A DNA stretch of 64,000 nucleotides from Nocardia bhagyanarayanae (GTDB taxonomy: Bacteria; Actinomycetota; Actinomycetes; Mycobacteriales; Mycobacteriaceae). The notes beneath the pieces are model-generated. The model was not told where the DNA came from. It ran no database searches and worked only from the letters and a program-made list of their open reading frames with translations. The DNA lies in NCBI RefSeq assembly GCF_006716565.1, contig NZ_VFPG01000001.1:1674001-1738000 (forward strand), in the 5' to 3' direction. The position numbers were made by a program, and so were the translations under genes. Every line of letters starts with the position of its first letter. Position 1 is the first letter of the stretch. Below are positions 1 through 8,003 of the stretch, piece after piece.

Positions 1-1261
1 TGGCGGCGCCGATATTTCCGGCGACCGCCAGACCGGCGGACACGCCGATGCCGATGTCCAGGCCCGGCACCTCGCGCAGCGCCTCGCGGAGTTCGCGACC
101 CGCCGCGAGCGCCGCGGTGGGCGCGTCCGGCCGGTCCAGCGGCGCGCCGAAGATGGCGAGCGCCGCGTCGCCGACGAACTTGTTGACGAACCCGTGGTGC
201 CGGTCGATCACGTCGACCACGATCCGGAAGAACTCGTTGAGCAGGCTCACCACCTCGGTGGGCGGGCGTTCGGCGGCGGTCGCGGTGGAGCCGACCATGT
301 CCACGAACAGGACCGCGACGAACCGGGTCTCGCCGCCGAGCTCGGTGCCGTAGTCGAGGGCGCGCTGCGCGACCTCCTCGCCGACGTGCTGGCCGAAGAG
401 CTCCTGGAGCTGGCGCCGCTTGGCCGCCTCCTCCATCATCCGGTTGAAGCCGACCTGGAGCAGACCGATCTCGCTGCCGTCGAACACCTCGACCTGCACG
501 TCGCGAGCGCCTTCCTGCACCCGGTCGATGGCTTGGCTGAGCTGGCGCACCGGATCGGAGATGCTCGAGCCGGTGAGCATGGACAGCGCCAGCGCCTGCA
601 GGATCACCACGCCGCAGAGCAGCAGGATCGAGATGGCCAGCGACTGCGCCGAGAACTTCACGTCCGAGGAGATCTGGGTGACGCACAGCAGCACGATGGC
701 GATGGTCGGCGCGAAGGTGCCCATGCCCCAGGTCATCGCCATCCTGGTGCCGACGCCCGGCGTCAGGGTGTGATCGAAGGTGCCCTCGGTCAACGCCTGC
801 GCGGCGACCGGACGCAGGATGCGCTCGCCGAGCATGTAGGTGAAGCCGAACACGATGGTCGCCGCCATGCACTCGGTGACGATCACCGCGCCTGCCAGCT
901 CGGGCGTGTCGGAGATGATGAGTCCGGCCAGCACCGCGCCGCCGATCAACCACAGCGCCAGATGCAGGATCGCCTGGCGCAACGGCGCGTGCAGCGCGGC
1001 CATCTGTTCCTGGCGGCTCGGCGGACCGCCGCGCATCTGCCAGCGCATGACCGGACGCAGCATCAGTGCGGAAGCGGCGAGGCTGAGCAGCCCGCCCGCG
1101 ATGAAGACGAGGGCGGGGATGAGCAGACCGGTGCGTCGGGTACCGGCCGCCTCGCCTTCCGGAACAGGGAGTCCGTACTGGATGAACGCCCACACCAGCA
1201 CCGCGCCGAAGGCGTTCGCCAACAGCATCGATGTCAGGTAAAGCGGCCAGCGCGTACGCAT
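1..1261 (-). CDS. Membrane adenylate cyclase (class III) with HAMP domain, 3' part missing
   Basis: Translating the minus strand from ATG 1261-1259 gives at least 420 codons that run off the left edge. The N-terminal half has about six hydrophobic segments beginning MRTRWPLYLTSMLLANAFGA. A HAMP-like linker follows (SISDPVRQLSQAIDRVQEGA), then a class III cyclase catalytic domain with VLFVDMVGSTATAAERPP and FVNKFVGDAALAIFGAP, which contain the two metal-binding aspartates. This is the layout of the mycobacterial Rv1318c/Rv1319c/Rv3645 cyclases. The expected product makes cAMP from ATP at the inner face of the membrane. The C-terminal end of the catalytic domain is outside the window, so its substrate-specifying residues cannot be checked. 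The plus-strand frames here are shadows. Confidence 0.9.
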   Translation of the reverse strand, partial: MRTRWPLYLTSMLLANAFGAVLVWAFIQYGLPVPEGEAAGTRRTGLLIPALVFIAGGLLSLAASALMLRPVMRWQMRGGPPSRQEQMAALHAPLRQAILHLALWLIGGAVLAGLIISDTPELAGAVIVTECMAATIVFGFTYMLGERILRPVAAQALTEGTFDHTLTPGVGTRMAMTWGMGTFAPTIAIVLLCVTQISSDVKFSAQSLAISILLLCGVVILQALALSMLTGSSISDPVRQLSQAIDRVQEGARDVQVEVFDGSEIGLLQVGFNRMMEEAAKRRQLQELFGQHVGEEVAQRALDYGTELGGETRFVAVLFVDMVGSTATAAERPPTEVVSLLNEFFRIVVDVIDRHHGFVNKFVGDAALAIFGAPLDRPDAPTAALAAGRELREALREVPGLDIGIGVSAGLAVAGNIGAA

Positions 1262-1369
1262 GGTCTGTTTGACCGCTTCCAAGGGCGCTGACACGCCCCC
1301 TAATCTAGCGTTTCGATCATTCGTCCACTTGCCGCTGTCCGGTGGGCGTGGTTCGTCGGCGACCTCCGT

Positions 1370-1375
1370 TACCCT
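1370..1375 (+). promoter_or_regulatory. -10 box (TACCCT), leaderless start of the AI-2E family gene
   Basis: TACCCT ends 7 nt before GTG 1383. A TANNNT box at this distance places the transcript start at or next to the start codon, so the mRNA is probably leaderless. No Shine-Dalgarno sequence is visible before the GTG, which supports this reading. Confidence 0.5.
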
Positions 1376-1382
1376 GAGCGAG

Positions 1383-2693
1383 GTGACCGAGCTCGAGGAA
1401 CGCCCGCGCCGGGACTCCGCCGCGGACGCGGTGCACCCGATAGTCCGGCAGACCGCGGAGTGGGCGTGGCGCCTGCTGGTCATCCTGGCCGCGGTGATCG
1501 CCATGGCGATGATCGTGCAGCGGCTGGCGACCGTCGTCATTCCGATGGCCATCGCGCTGCTCGCGGCCGCGCTGCTCGCGCCGCTGGTGGACTGGATGCA
1601 GCGGCTCGGCGTACCGAGGTGGGTGGGGGTTTTCGTCTCGCTGGTCGGCTCGCTCGGTCTGGTGGCCGGGATCATGACCTTCGTCATCGAGCAGTTCGTG
1701 GCCGGTGTGCCGCAGCTGTCGGACGAATTCACCGACAGCGTCCACCGAGTCCAGGACTGGTTGATCAACGGTCCGCCGCACCTGAGCGACGACCAGATCC
1801 GCAACGCGGGCGACACCATCGTCAAGGCCATCCAGTCCAATCAGGACAGTCTCACCTCCGGCGCGCTCACCACGGCCACGGTGATCGGCCACATCCTCAC
1901 CGGCACCTTCCTCACGCTGTTCATCCTGATCTTCTTCCTCTACGGAGGCGATCAGGTCTGGGAGTTCGTCACCCGGATCGTCCCGACCCAGCACCGGGAG
2001 CGGGTCCGGTTGGCCGGTCAGCTCGGCTTCGGCTCGCTGGTCGGCTTCGTGCGGGCCACGGTGGTGGTCGCGGCCGTGGACGCCATCGGCATCGGCGCGG
2101 GCCTGGCGATACTCGGGGTGCCCTTGGCGCTTCCGCTGGCCTCGCTGGTGTTCATCAGCGCGTTCATCCCGATCATCGGCGCGTTCCTCGCCGGTTCCAT
2201 CGCGGTGTTCATCGCGCTGGTCACCAAGGGCCTGGTGACGGCGCTGATCGTGCTCGGCATCATCATCGCGGTCATGCAGCTGGAAAGCCACGTGCTGCAA
2301 CCACTGCTGCTGGGTCGCGCGGTGAGCATCCACCCGCTCGCGGTGGTGCTGGCGATCGCGGCGGGCGTGGTGCTCGGCGGAATCGCGGGCGGCCTGCTCG
2401 CGGTGCCCGCCGTGGCGGTGATGAACACGGCCATCCGATCGTTGCTGGCCGAGCGTCCGGAGGAGACGTTCGGCGAACTCCAGACCGCCGAGCACGGGTT
2501 GTATTCGGCGGAGCCGGACCACCCTGATCCGGGACGGTTCGACGTGGCGGCGACCTTGGCGGAGGAGTCCGCGCGCTCGCGCCTCGCGCTGCGCGGTTCC
2601 GATTCCGCATCGGACCGGGACGGTTCCCGTCTGACGAAGAACTCCGACGACAACCATCATGGCGGGCCCGATGACCCGGACTCCGTCGGCTGA
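1383..2693 (+). CDS. AI-2E family transporter (PerM/DUF20-type membrane protein)
   Basis: 436 residues if started at GTG 1383; an upstream in-frame ATG at 1260 would lie inside the divergent promoter and is rejected. About eight hydrophobic segments are arranged as in PF01594: two at residues 30-75, one near 90, a polar stretch around 120-170, then a cluster from about 180 to 360. Conserved-looking family features include FILIFFLYGGDQVW and the late glycine-rich VVLGGIAGGLLAVPAVAV. The charged C-terminus (last 70 residues) is probably cytoplasmic and disordered. The family exports small molecules or ions in some bacteria, but the substrate here is unknown. The stop overlaps the start of the next gene by 35 nt, suggesting co-translation with the kinase. 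Confidence 0.85.
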   Translation: MTELEERPRRDSAADAVHPIVRQTAEWAWRLLVILAAVIAMAMIVQRLATVVIPMAIALLAAALLAPLVDWMQRLGVPRWVGVFVSLVGSLGLVAGIMTFVIEQFVAGVPQLSDEFTDSVHRVQDWLINGPPHLSDDQIRNAGDTIVKAIQSNQDSLTSGALTTATVIGHILTGTFLTLFILIFFLYGGDQVWEFVTRIVPTQHRERVRLAGQLGFGSLVGFVRATVVVAAVDAIGIGAGLAILGVPLALPLASLVFISAFIPIIGAFLAGSIAVFIALVTKGLVTALIVLGIIIAVMQLESHVLQPLLLGRAVSIHPLAVVLAIAAGVVLGGIAGGLLAVPAVAVMNTAIRSLLAERPEETFGELQTAEHGLYSAEPDHPDPGRFDVAATLAEESARSRLALRGSDSASDRDGSRLTKNSDDNHHGGPDDPDSVG

Positions 2694-3849
2694 GCTCAGT
2701 CCCGCCGACGCCGCGACCGCGCCGCTGTGGCGGGCCGTGCAGGCGTTCCGGCTCGTGACGCTGCTGTACGCGGTCGGTCAGCAGATCGCGTCCGTGCCCT
2801 ATTACCAGAACCAGCGCCTGAGCTGGGTGTTCATCGCGCTGATGGTGGTGTGGTCGGGGCTTTCCGCGCTGATGCTCTCGCAGTGGCAGGTGGCCGACGT
2901 GGCCAAGGTGCGGGTGTGGGTGGTGATCGGCGACCACGTCGTGGTGATCGGTTTGGTCGCCGCGACCCGGCTCGTCGCCGACTACGACTGGTACCACGGA
3001 CACCAGACCCTGCCGACGACCATGTGGGCGGCCAACGCGGTGATCTCGGCGGCGATCCTGCGCGGTCCGATCGCGGGGATCGCGTCCGGGCTGATGATCG
3101 CCGCGGTCATCATCACCGTGCGCGACCAGTGGGGTCAGGACGTCTGGGCCGACGCGACCGCGCCGGTGCTCGTCTCGGTCGGCCTGGCACTCGGGCTGGC
3201 CGCCAACACCGCCCGGCGCGCGCAGGAGCAATTGCAGCGCGCGGTGCGCCTGACCGCCGCCGCCGAGGAACGCGAGCGGCTCGCACGGGAAGTGCACGAC
3301 GGCGTCCTCCAAGTGCTCAGCTACATCAAGCGGCGCGGCACCGAAATCGGCGGTCCCACCGAGGAATTGGCGCTGCGCGCGGGGGAGCAGGAAGTGGCGC
3401 TGCGGGTGCTGATCTCCGAGCAGGGCGTGCGGGAGGACGCGGGCGGCGCGGAGGTGGACCTGCGTCCGCTGCTGACCGTGCACGCGACGCCGAAGATCTT
3501 CGTGTCGACGCCTGGCGAGCCCGTTCGGGTGGGGCGTTGGGCGGCAGGCGAACTCGCCGCCGCCGTCGCAACGGCCTTGGCCAATGTCGAGCTGCACGCC
3601 GGTGCGGACGCGAAAGCGTATGTGCTGCTGGAGGACACGGGCGACGAGCTGATCGTCAGCGTGCGCGACGACGGCGTCGGCATCGCGCCGGGGAGGCTGG
3701 CCGAGGCGGAGGCCGAAGGGCGGATGGGGGTTTCGCGGTCGATCGTCGGCCGAATCGCCGCGCTCGGCGGCACCGCCGAACTGCTGACCGAAGGCAGCGT
3801 GGGCGAAGGCGTCGAGTGGGAGTTCCGCGTGCCGCGCGATGCCCGCTGA
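2659..3849 (+). CDS. MacS-like sensor histidine kinase (NarL/HisKA_3 class)
   Basis: 396 residues. The N-terminal half carries about five membrane segments (residues 25-180) with little extracellular sequence, so it probably senses within or at the membrane. The dimerisation/phosphoacceptor helix has ERERLAREVHDGVLQVL, with His in the HDxxxQ-type motif of HisKA_3 kinases. The ATPase domain has ALANVELHAGADA (N box), VRDDGVGI (G1) and GRMGVSRSIVGRIAALGG (G2). By resemblance it belongs to the group named after Streptomyces MacS. It phosphorylates the response regulator encoded 35 nt downstream. Either ATG 2659 or ATG 2671 could be the start; neither has a clear ribosome site, and translation is probably coupled to the preceding gene. 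Confidence 0.88.
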   Translation: MAGPMTRTPSAELSPADAATAPLWRAVQAFRLVTLLYAVGQQIASVPYYQNQRLSWVFIALMVVWSGLSALMLSQWQVADVAKVRVWVVIGDHVVVIGLVAATRLVADYDWYHGHQTLPTTMWAANAVISAAILRGPIAGIASGLMIAAVIITVRDQWGQDVWADATAPVLVSVGLALGLAANTARRAQEQLQRAVRLTAAAEERERLAREVHDGVLQVLSYIKRRGTEIGGPTEELALRAGEQEVALRVLISEQGVREDAGGAEVDLRPLLTVHATPKIFVSTPGEPVRVGRWAAGELAAAVATALANVELHAGADAKAYVLLEDTGDELIVSVRDDGVGIAPGRLAEAEAEGRMGVSRSIVGRIAALGGTAELLTEGSVGEGVEWEFRVPRDAR

Positions 3850-3884
3850 CCTGGCAGGATGAAGTAGGCGAAAGGAGCGGTGCG

Positions 3885-4550
3885 GTGACCGATGGTGCGG
3901 CCGAGACCATTTCGGTGATGGTGGTGGACGACCACCCGATGTGGCGCGACGGTGTCTCCCGCGACCTCGCCGAGGCCGGATTCGAGGTCGTCGCGACCGC
4001 GGACGGTGTCGGTTCCGCCACCAGGCGCGCCGCGGCGGTGCGACCCGCCGTCGTGCTGATGGACATGCAGTTGCCCGATGGGAACGGCGCGACGGCCACC
4101 GCCGAGGTGTTACGGGTGTCGCCGCAGAGCCGGGTGCTCGTGCTCTCCGCGTCGGCCGAGCGCGACGACGTGCTCGACGCGATCAAGGCGGGCGCCTCCG
4201 GTTACCTGGTCAAAAGCGCGTCGGCGGCCGAACTGATCGACGCGGTGCGTGCGACGGCGGCCGGTCAGCCGGTGTTCACCCCGGGCCTGGCCGGGCTGGT
4301 GCTCGGCGAGTATCGCCGAATGGCGACCGCGCCCGCCGAGCCCGACGAACCGCACCGGCCCGCACTCACCGAGCGGGAGACCGAGGTGCTGCGGATGGTG
4401 GCGAAAGGGTTGTCCGCCAAGCAGATCGCGTCGCGGCTCGGGCTGAGTCATCGCACGGTGGAGAACCACGTGCAGGCGACGCTGCGGAAGTTGCAGCTGG
4501 CCAACCGCGTCGAACTCACCAGGTACGCGATCGAACAGGGGCTCGAGTAG
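3885..4550 (+). CDS. NarL/LuxR-family response regulator (MacR-like)
   Basis: 221 residues from GTG 3885, chosen because AAAGGAG lies 8-14 nt upstream. The receiver domain shows the acidic pair in VMVVDDHPMWRDGV, the phosphorylated aspartate in VVLMDMQLPDGNG, the Ser/Thr-type switch in LVLSAS and the conserved lysine in GYLVKSAS. A LuxR helix-turn-helix closes the protein: LTERETEVLRMVAKGLSAKQ, followed by RTVENHVQATLRKL. It is the cognate output of the adjacent kinase. Targets are not visible; the DUF1707 envelope-stress-like gene directly downstream is a possible one, but it has its own promoter. Confidence 0.93.
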   Translation: MTDGAAETISVMVVDDHPMWRDGVSRDLAEAGFEVVATADGVGSATRRAAAVRPAVVLMDMQLPDGNGATATAEVLRVSPQSRVLVLSASAERDDVLDAIKAGASGYLVKSASAAELIDAVRATAAGQPVFTPGLAGLVLGEYRRMATAPAEPDEPHRPALTERETEVLRMVAKGLSAKQIASRLGLSHRTVENHVQATLRKLQLANRVELTRYAIEQGLE

Positions 4551-4618
4551 GCGGCATCCGACCAACGGAGGAGTCGTAATCGGGGAACGCCCCGATGCCG
4601 CGCCCGGCCGAATCTCGG

Positions 4619-4624
4619 TAATCT
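4619..4624 (+). promoter_or_regulatory. -10 box (TAATCT) for the DUF1707 gene
   Basis: TAATCT is followed after 7 nt by ATG 4632, the spacing expected for a leaderless transcript. A purine-rich GGAGGAG at 4567-4573 has no start codon at a useful distance. Confidence 0.5.
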
Positions 4625-4631
4625 CGAAGCC

Positions 4632-5309
4632 ATGGGCGGACCCGAATCGGTATCCAATGGCGTCGGCTCCGTCGGTGATCGGGATCTGCGCGTCTCCGAC
4701 GCCGAACGCGAGCACGTCGGTCAGCTGCTGCAGCGGGCGGTCGGGCTGGGGATGCTCTCGCTCGGCGAGTTCACCGAACGGATGGACACCGCCCTCGCCG
4801 CCAAGACCCGCGGCGAACTGAACGCCGTGCTCATCGACCTGCCCGGCGTGCGCATGATCGGCCAACCCGCCGCCCCGCCCACCACGTTCGTGAACTCGAC
4901 GCCCTCGTTCGCGAAGCGCCCGCCCATGCCGCCCACTCCCGCAGGCAACGTGATCCGCAGCCGCATGTCGGGTGTGACCCGGCGCGGGCCGTGGCAGGTC
5001 GCGCCCTCGCTGCACCTGAACAACTGGTTCTCCGGCGTCACCCTCGATTTCACCGAGGCGGTGATGTCCACCCAGGTGGTCGAGCTCAACGTCGACGATT
5101 TCTGCAGCTCGCTGACCCTCGTTGTGCCCGCCGAGGCCACCGTCGACCTGAACGGCCTCGACCTCATCGGCGCGAGCGTGAACAACAAGGTCCGCACCGG
5201 CCCCCCACTCGGCCCCCTCCACCTGGTCGTGCACGGAAGCATCCGCTTCGGCTCGGTCACCGCGAAGCACCCGTTCATCGCGCACTGGCGCAAACTCCTC
5301 GGCCACTGA
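4632..5309 (+). CDS. DUF1707 (SHOCT-like) domain protein
   Basis: 225 residues. The N-terminal 60 residues form a DUF1707 domain: RDLRVSDAEREHVGQLLQRA, then GMLSLGEFTERMDTALAAKT and ELNAVLIDLPG. A proline-rich linker (about residues 75-110) leads to a beta-rich C-terminal domain (LTLVVPAEATVDLNGLDLIG, then PPLGPLHLVVHGSIRFGSVT) resembling the LiaF-like/cell-wall-active-antibiotic-response fold. DUF1707 proteins are common in actinomycetes and the function is unknown; no membrane segment or catalytic motif is visible. Its place after a two-component system hints at an envelope-stress role, which is inference. Confidence 0.85.
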   Translation: MGGPESVSNGVGSVGDRDLRVSDAEREHVGQLLQRAVGLGMLSLGEFTERMDTALAAKTRGELNAVLIDLPGVRMIGQPAAPPTTFVNSTPSFAKRPPMPPTPAGNVIRSRMSGVTRRGPWQVAPSLHLNNWFSGVTLDFTEAVMSTQVVELNVDDFCSSLTLVVPAEATVDLNGLDLIGASVNNKVRTGPPLGPLHLVVHGSIRFGSVTAKHPFIAHWRKLLGH

Positions 5310-5895
5310 CCGCCGCACTCTCCGCAACGGTCTCCGCCGCGCGCCGCGCGTCAGCGCAACCACCGGCACGATGATGAGCCAGCACGGAGCATCGACGCGG
5401 CGGCGCCCGCACGCATCGGCGGCGACGATCGACGGGAGAGAAATGGTTGCTGTTCGGGCGGTTTGAGCCGCCATTTCTCTCCCGCGAGATCCAATTTGAC
5501 TACGGTCGATAGAGAAATGGTGGTTTCGACGCTGGCCCGGCTGGATTCGAAGGTGATCGACGGGCGTGTGGTTCTGGAGCGGTGACGCCGCGAGTTCGAA
5601 GAGCAGCGTGCGGTCGAAGGGGACCGAAGCGACGCTGTGAGATTCGGGGCAGCGGGCAGTCGACCGGGCGAAGTGGCCAGGGGTAGAAGGGCGGCGTGTC
5701 GGGTCGAGCCGCGATTGGGGCCGTGTGCGGCCAGCAGGATGCAGTGGCTAGGCGGTATGGGGCGGCGTTCGGGGAGAGTCGGGTTGACTCGCCGCGGGCC
5801 TGATGTAGGTGCTGCTCACCGACGCCCGCGCCGCTGCCCGATGCTGGTGCTGCTCACAGACGGGCGCGCCAACGGCGGAGCCGATCCGGTGCCCG
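5310..5895. other. 586-nt intergenic stretch with palindromic repeat and decayed sequence
   Basis: No convincing complete gene lies here. It holds copy A of the interspersed palindromic repeat (5429-5531). At 5800-5904 there are two near-copies of a short coding segment that reads like part of a magnesium-chelatase VWA domain. The remaining sequence is GC-rich and unassigned. The neighbouring genes converge on it. Confidence 0.6.
5429..5531. repeat. Interspersed palindromic repeat, copy A (hybrid of both arm types)
   Basis: Arm TCGACGGGAGAGAAATGG (5429-5446), a 24-nt spacer (5447-5470) and an opposing arm CCATTTCTCTCCCG-CGA (5471-5487; one base deleted) form a 14-bp perfect stem core. Straight after comes a degenerate copy of the second arm type (5491-5509, core GACTAC) followed by TAGAGAAATGG (5510-5520). 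The same parts occur at 39842-39932 and 48251-48352. The hairpin could also terminate the DUF1707 transcript. Confidence 0.8.
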
Positions 5896-5904
5896 TCAGG
5901 TGTT
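5800..5904 (+). pseudogene. Possible relic of a magnesium-chelatase-type VWA gene
   Basis: The plus strand at 5840-5904 reads MLVLLTDGRANGGADP, close to the LLTDGRAN segment of the VWA domain in ChlD/BchD-type proteins. A second, less exact copy of the same bases begins about 35 nt upstream, in another frame (VLLTDARA). No start site, ribosome site or further homologous sequence is visible, so this is at most a decayed and locally duplicated fragment. The match is short and could be chance in GC-rich DNA. Confidence 0.3.
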
Positions 5905-7086
5905 GACTCCGATGCGGCGGGCGAAGGCGCGCAAGGGGACTCGGCGGTCGTGGTCGAGGAGTTCGGAGACGATGTGGCGGGGGAGGGATTGGTATTTGAT
6001 CCAGTCGACGCCGCCGACGCGCTCGGCGTTGAGCAGGGCGTCCAGTGCGCGCTGGTGCTGGCCGGTGCGGGTGAGGGCGACCGCGGTGTCGGCCAGGTGG
6101 CGGGCGCGGGAGGCCTGCGGCAGACCGCTGTTCGGCGGCATCTCCTTGGCCGCCGCGAGCGCTTCGGAATAGCGTTCGGACGAAACGTTCACGTCCACCG
6201 TCTGCATCACGACTTGCGAAGGTCCGAAATAGGTTTCGTAGTCCTGCCGATCGGCGCCGATGCGCAGCGCGACCTCGCCGGCGGCCTCGATGAGCGAGAG
6301 CGCCTCCGGCACGTCCTGGGCCCGGCCGGACGCCGTCGCGCCTTGGAGCACGAGCGAACCGTACGCGGACAAGTGGGCGTGCGGCACCTCGCCCGCGGGC
6401 TCCAGCTCCGTCGCGGCGCGCAGCGCGACGCGACGCGACTCGTCGTAGCGGCCCTGCACCAGCAGCTGCCAGGCCACCGAGCCGCGGATGGTCGCGAGCA
6501 GCAGCGGATCGTTGCCGCGTTCGGCGGCGGTGAGCGCCTGGCGGATGGCGAGGAACGCCGGATCGGTCTGCCCGAGATGCACGAGCGTGCAACCGGTGAC
6601 CCAGCACATGCGGGCGAGCAGTTCGTTGGCCGGGGCCACCGAGCCGTTGCGTGCGGCGTGCACGGTCGCGCGCAGTTGGGTGAGGTTGGCGGGCAGGATC
6701 GTGGTGAGCAGTTCGTAGCGGCCCGCCCAGTACGCGCCCCAGGCGTAGTCGACCGCTCGGCGGCCGTCGTCGAGGCTGACGGCCTCTTCCTCGGGCACCT
6801 CGCCGAGCAAGTCGTCAACGGGGGTCAACGCGCGCCGGATGGCGACGATGCCCGCGTCCGGGTTGCCGGACGGTATCCCGTGGCGTTTGCCGACCAGATC
6901 GGAGATGTCCACGTCGAGCGCGCGGGCCAGTTTCTGGAGGCTCGCGATGGACGCGGTTTGGCGTCCGCCCTGCTCGAGCTTGCGCACGAGATCCACGCTC
7001 ACCCCGGCCTGGTCGGCAAGTTGGCGCTGCGTCAGCGCTTTGCCGCGAAAGCGCCGGATCCGCACCCCGATCGACGAATCGTCCAT
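5896..7086 (-). CDS. XRE-family regulator with C-terminal TPR-like repeats
   Basis: 396 residues starting MDDSSIGVRIRRFRGKALTQ. Residues 8-65 are a helix-turn-helix of the XRE/Cro type (TQRQLADQAGVSVDLVRKLE). The remaining 330 residues are alpha-helical with alanine/leucine repeats typical of TPR-like modules (for example ATELEPAGEVPHAHLSAYGS), a layout widespread in actinomycete regulators, where the helical part may bind a peptide or small ligand. AAAGGA lies about 11 nt before the ATG. It is divergent from two small plus-strand genes and is the likely controller of their promoter. Ligand and targets are unknown. Confidence 0.85.
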   Translation of the reverse strand: MDDSSIGVRIRRFRGKALTQRQLADQAGVSVDLVRKLEQGGRQTASIASLQKLARALDVDISDLVGKRHGIPSGNPDAGIVAIRRALTPVDDLLGEVPEEEAVSLDDGRRAVDYAWGAYWAGRYELLTTILPANLTQLRATVHAARNGSVAPANELLARMCWVTGCTLVHLGQTDPAFLAIRQALTAAERGNDPLLLATIRGSVAWQLLVQGRYDESRRVALRAATELEPAGEVPHAHLSAYGSLVLQGATASGRAQDVPEALSLIEAAGEVALRIGADRQDYETYFGPSQVVMQTVDVNVSSERYSEALAAAKEMPPNSGLPQASRARHLADTAVALTRTGQHQRALDALLNAERVGGVDWIKYQSLPRHIVSELLDHDRRVPLRAFARRIGVNT

Positions 7087-7235
7087 GTACCCGAGTCCTT
7101 TGTTACATCTGGGTTTCAGGGTACGACGCTAAGCCTTCGTGTTCATCCTCAGTGGGACATTACGTACGACTCGTTTGCCTCTGGTTGGAATACCGTTGCC
7201 TTTCTGCAACTTTGAGAACGCAAAGGGCGGCGGCA

Positions 7236-7400
7236 ATGAAAACCATGCCGAAAACCACTGTGCGAGCCCGGCGCGCCGATCGCGCGACCGCATCGCAAGT
7301 CTTTCTCGCTCGACCCGAACAGCTGCGCCCGAGCGGCCGTGACCTGCACGGTCCGCTACGCCGACGGCCGATCACCTGCCACAGCACCGTAATCGCCTGA
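7236..7400 (+). CDS. Small basic hypothetical protein, 54 aa
   Basis: Begins MKTMPKTTVRARRADRATAS and is rich in arginine and threonine; no domain is recognised. It lies 149 nt from the start of the divergent XRE-TPR regulator and 11 nt ahead of the next gene, so the two are probably one transcript. The purine-rich GGGCGGCGGCA before the ATG is a poor ribosome site; an upstream in-frame ATG at 7152 would add 28 residues but lies in the divergent promoter. Whether it is translated is uncertain. Confidence 0.45.
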   Translation: MKTMPKTTVRARRADRATASQVFLARPEQLRPSGRDLHGPLRRRPITCHSTVIA

Positions 7401-7411
7401 GGGGAAGCATC

Positions 7412-7873
7412 ATGTTCGAACGTTGTCACGGCCCGCACGAAGCGGCGCACCTGCTCCGACATCGGTACGGATTGCCCGTCCAACTGCTGGCCGGACGTCC
7501 CGTGGTGACCACCGGCACCCTGCTCGGCGGCGTCGTCATGCCACCGGAACTCGGCAGGAAGGTCCTCGCCATGCTGGACCGGACGCTGATCGCGCCCGTG
7601 GTCGCCGACCCCGGCGATCGCAGCTGGACCTTCCTGGTGACGCCGCCCAGCCCTGCCACCCCGGTCGACGTGCACGTCCGGCGCTGCCTGGCCGGGCATC
7701 AGGTCACGGTGATCCCCGGCGGCCGCCACATACTGCTGCCGAGCACCGACTCCCGTCGCGGCTGGCACTGGGCGAGCGAGCCCGCGCCCGGTGTGCTCCG
7801 CATGCCACCGCGCGCGAACGTCATCAGCGCCATCCATCAGGTGACCGGCATGCGCACCGCGCCCACCCCATGA
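7412..7873 (+). CDS. Hypothetical protein, 153 aa, partner of the XRE-TPR regulator
   Basis: Starts MFERCHGPHEAAHLLRHRYG after a GGGGAAG ribosome site. The protein is compact and soluble, with segments such as VTTGTLLGGVVMPPELGRKV and VIPGGRHILLPSTDSRRGWH. The PGGRHILLPS stretch faintly recalls small actinomycete proteins related to the N-terminus of bifunctional primase-polymerases, but the family's catalytic acidic pair is not evident, so no function is assigned. Its place next to an XRE regulator resembles regulator/small-effector pairs of actinomycetes. Confidence 0.6.
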   Translation: MFERCHGPHEAAHLLRHRYGLPVQLLAGRPVVTTGTLLGGVVMPPELGRKVLAMLDRTLIAPVVADPGDRSWTFLVTPPSPATPVDVHVRRCLAGHQVTVIPGGRHILLPSTDSRRGWHWASEPAPGVLRMPPRANVISAIHQVTGMRTAPTP

Positions 7874-7883
7874 CCGCCTGGCG

Positions 7884-7922
7884 CGACCGGCCCCCACCCG
7901 CAAGCCGGTTGGGGGTCGGTCG
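7884..7922 (+). terminator. Hairpin terminator after the 153-aa gene
   Basis: Arms 7884-7896 and 7910-7922 pair over 13 bp (12 Watson-Crick plus one G-T) around a 13-nt loop. It starts 10 nt after the stop codon. There is no T-run, as is usual in actinomycetes. Confidence 0.55.
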
Positions 7923-8003
7923 GGGCGAAATCGGGTAGATATCGGCCCGTCACCGGGGGTTTCTACTCATGTTCGGTACATATGAGGGGCCGAGCATGGG
8001 GAT

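Noticed and set aside
194..1291. Long plus-strand frames opposite the adenylate cyclase
   Set aside because: The minus strand encodes a clear cyclase; the plus-strand product is arginine/histidine-rich shadow sequence.
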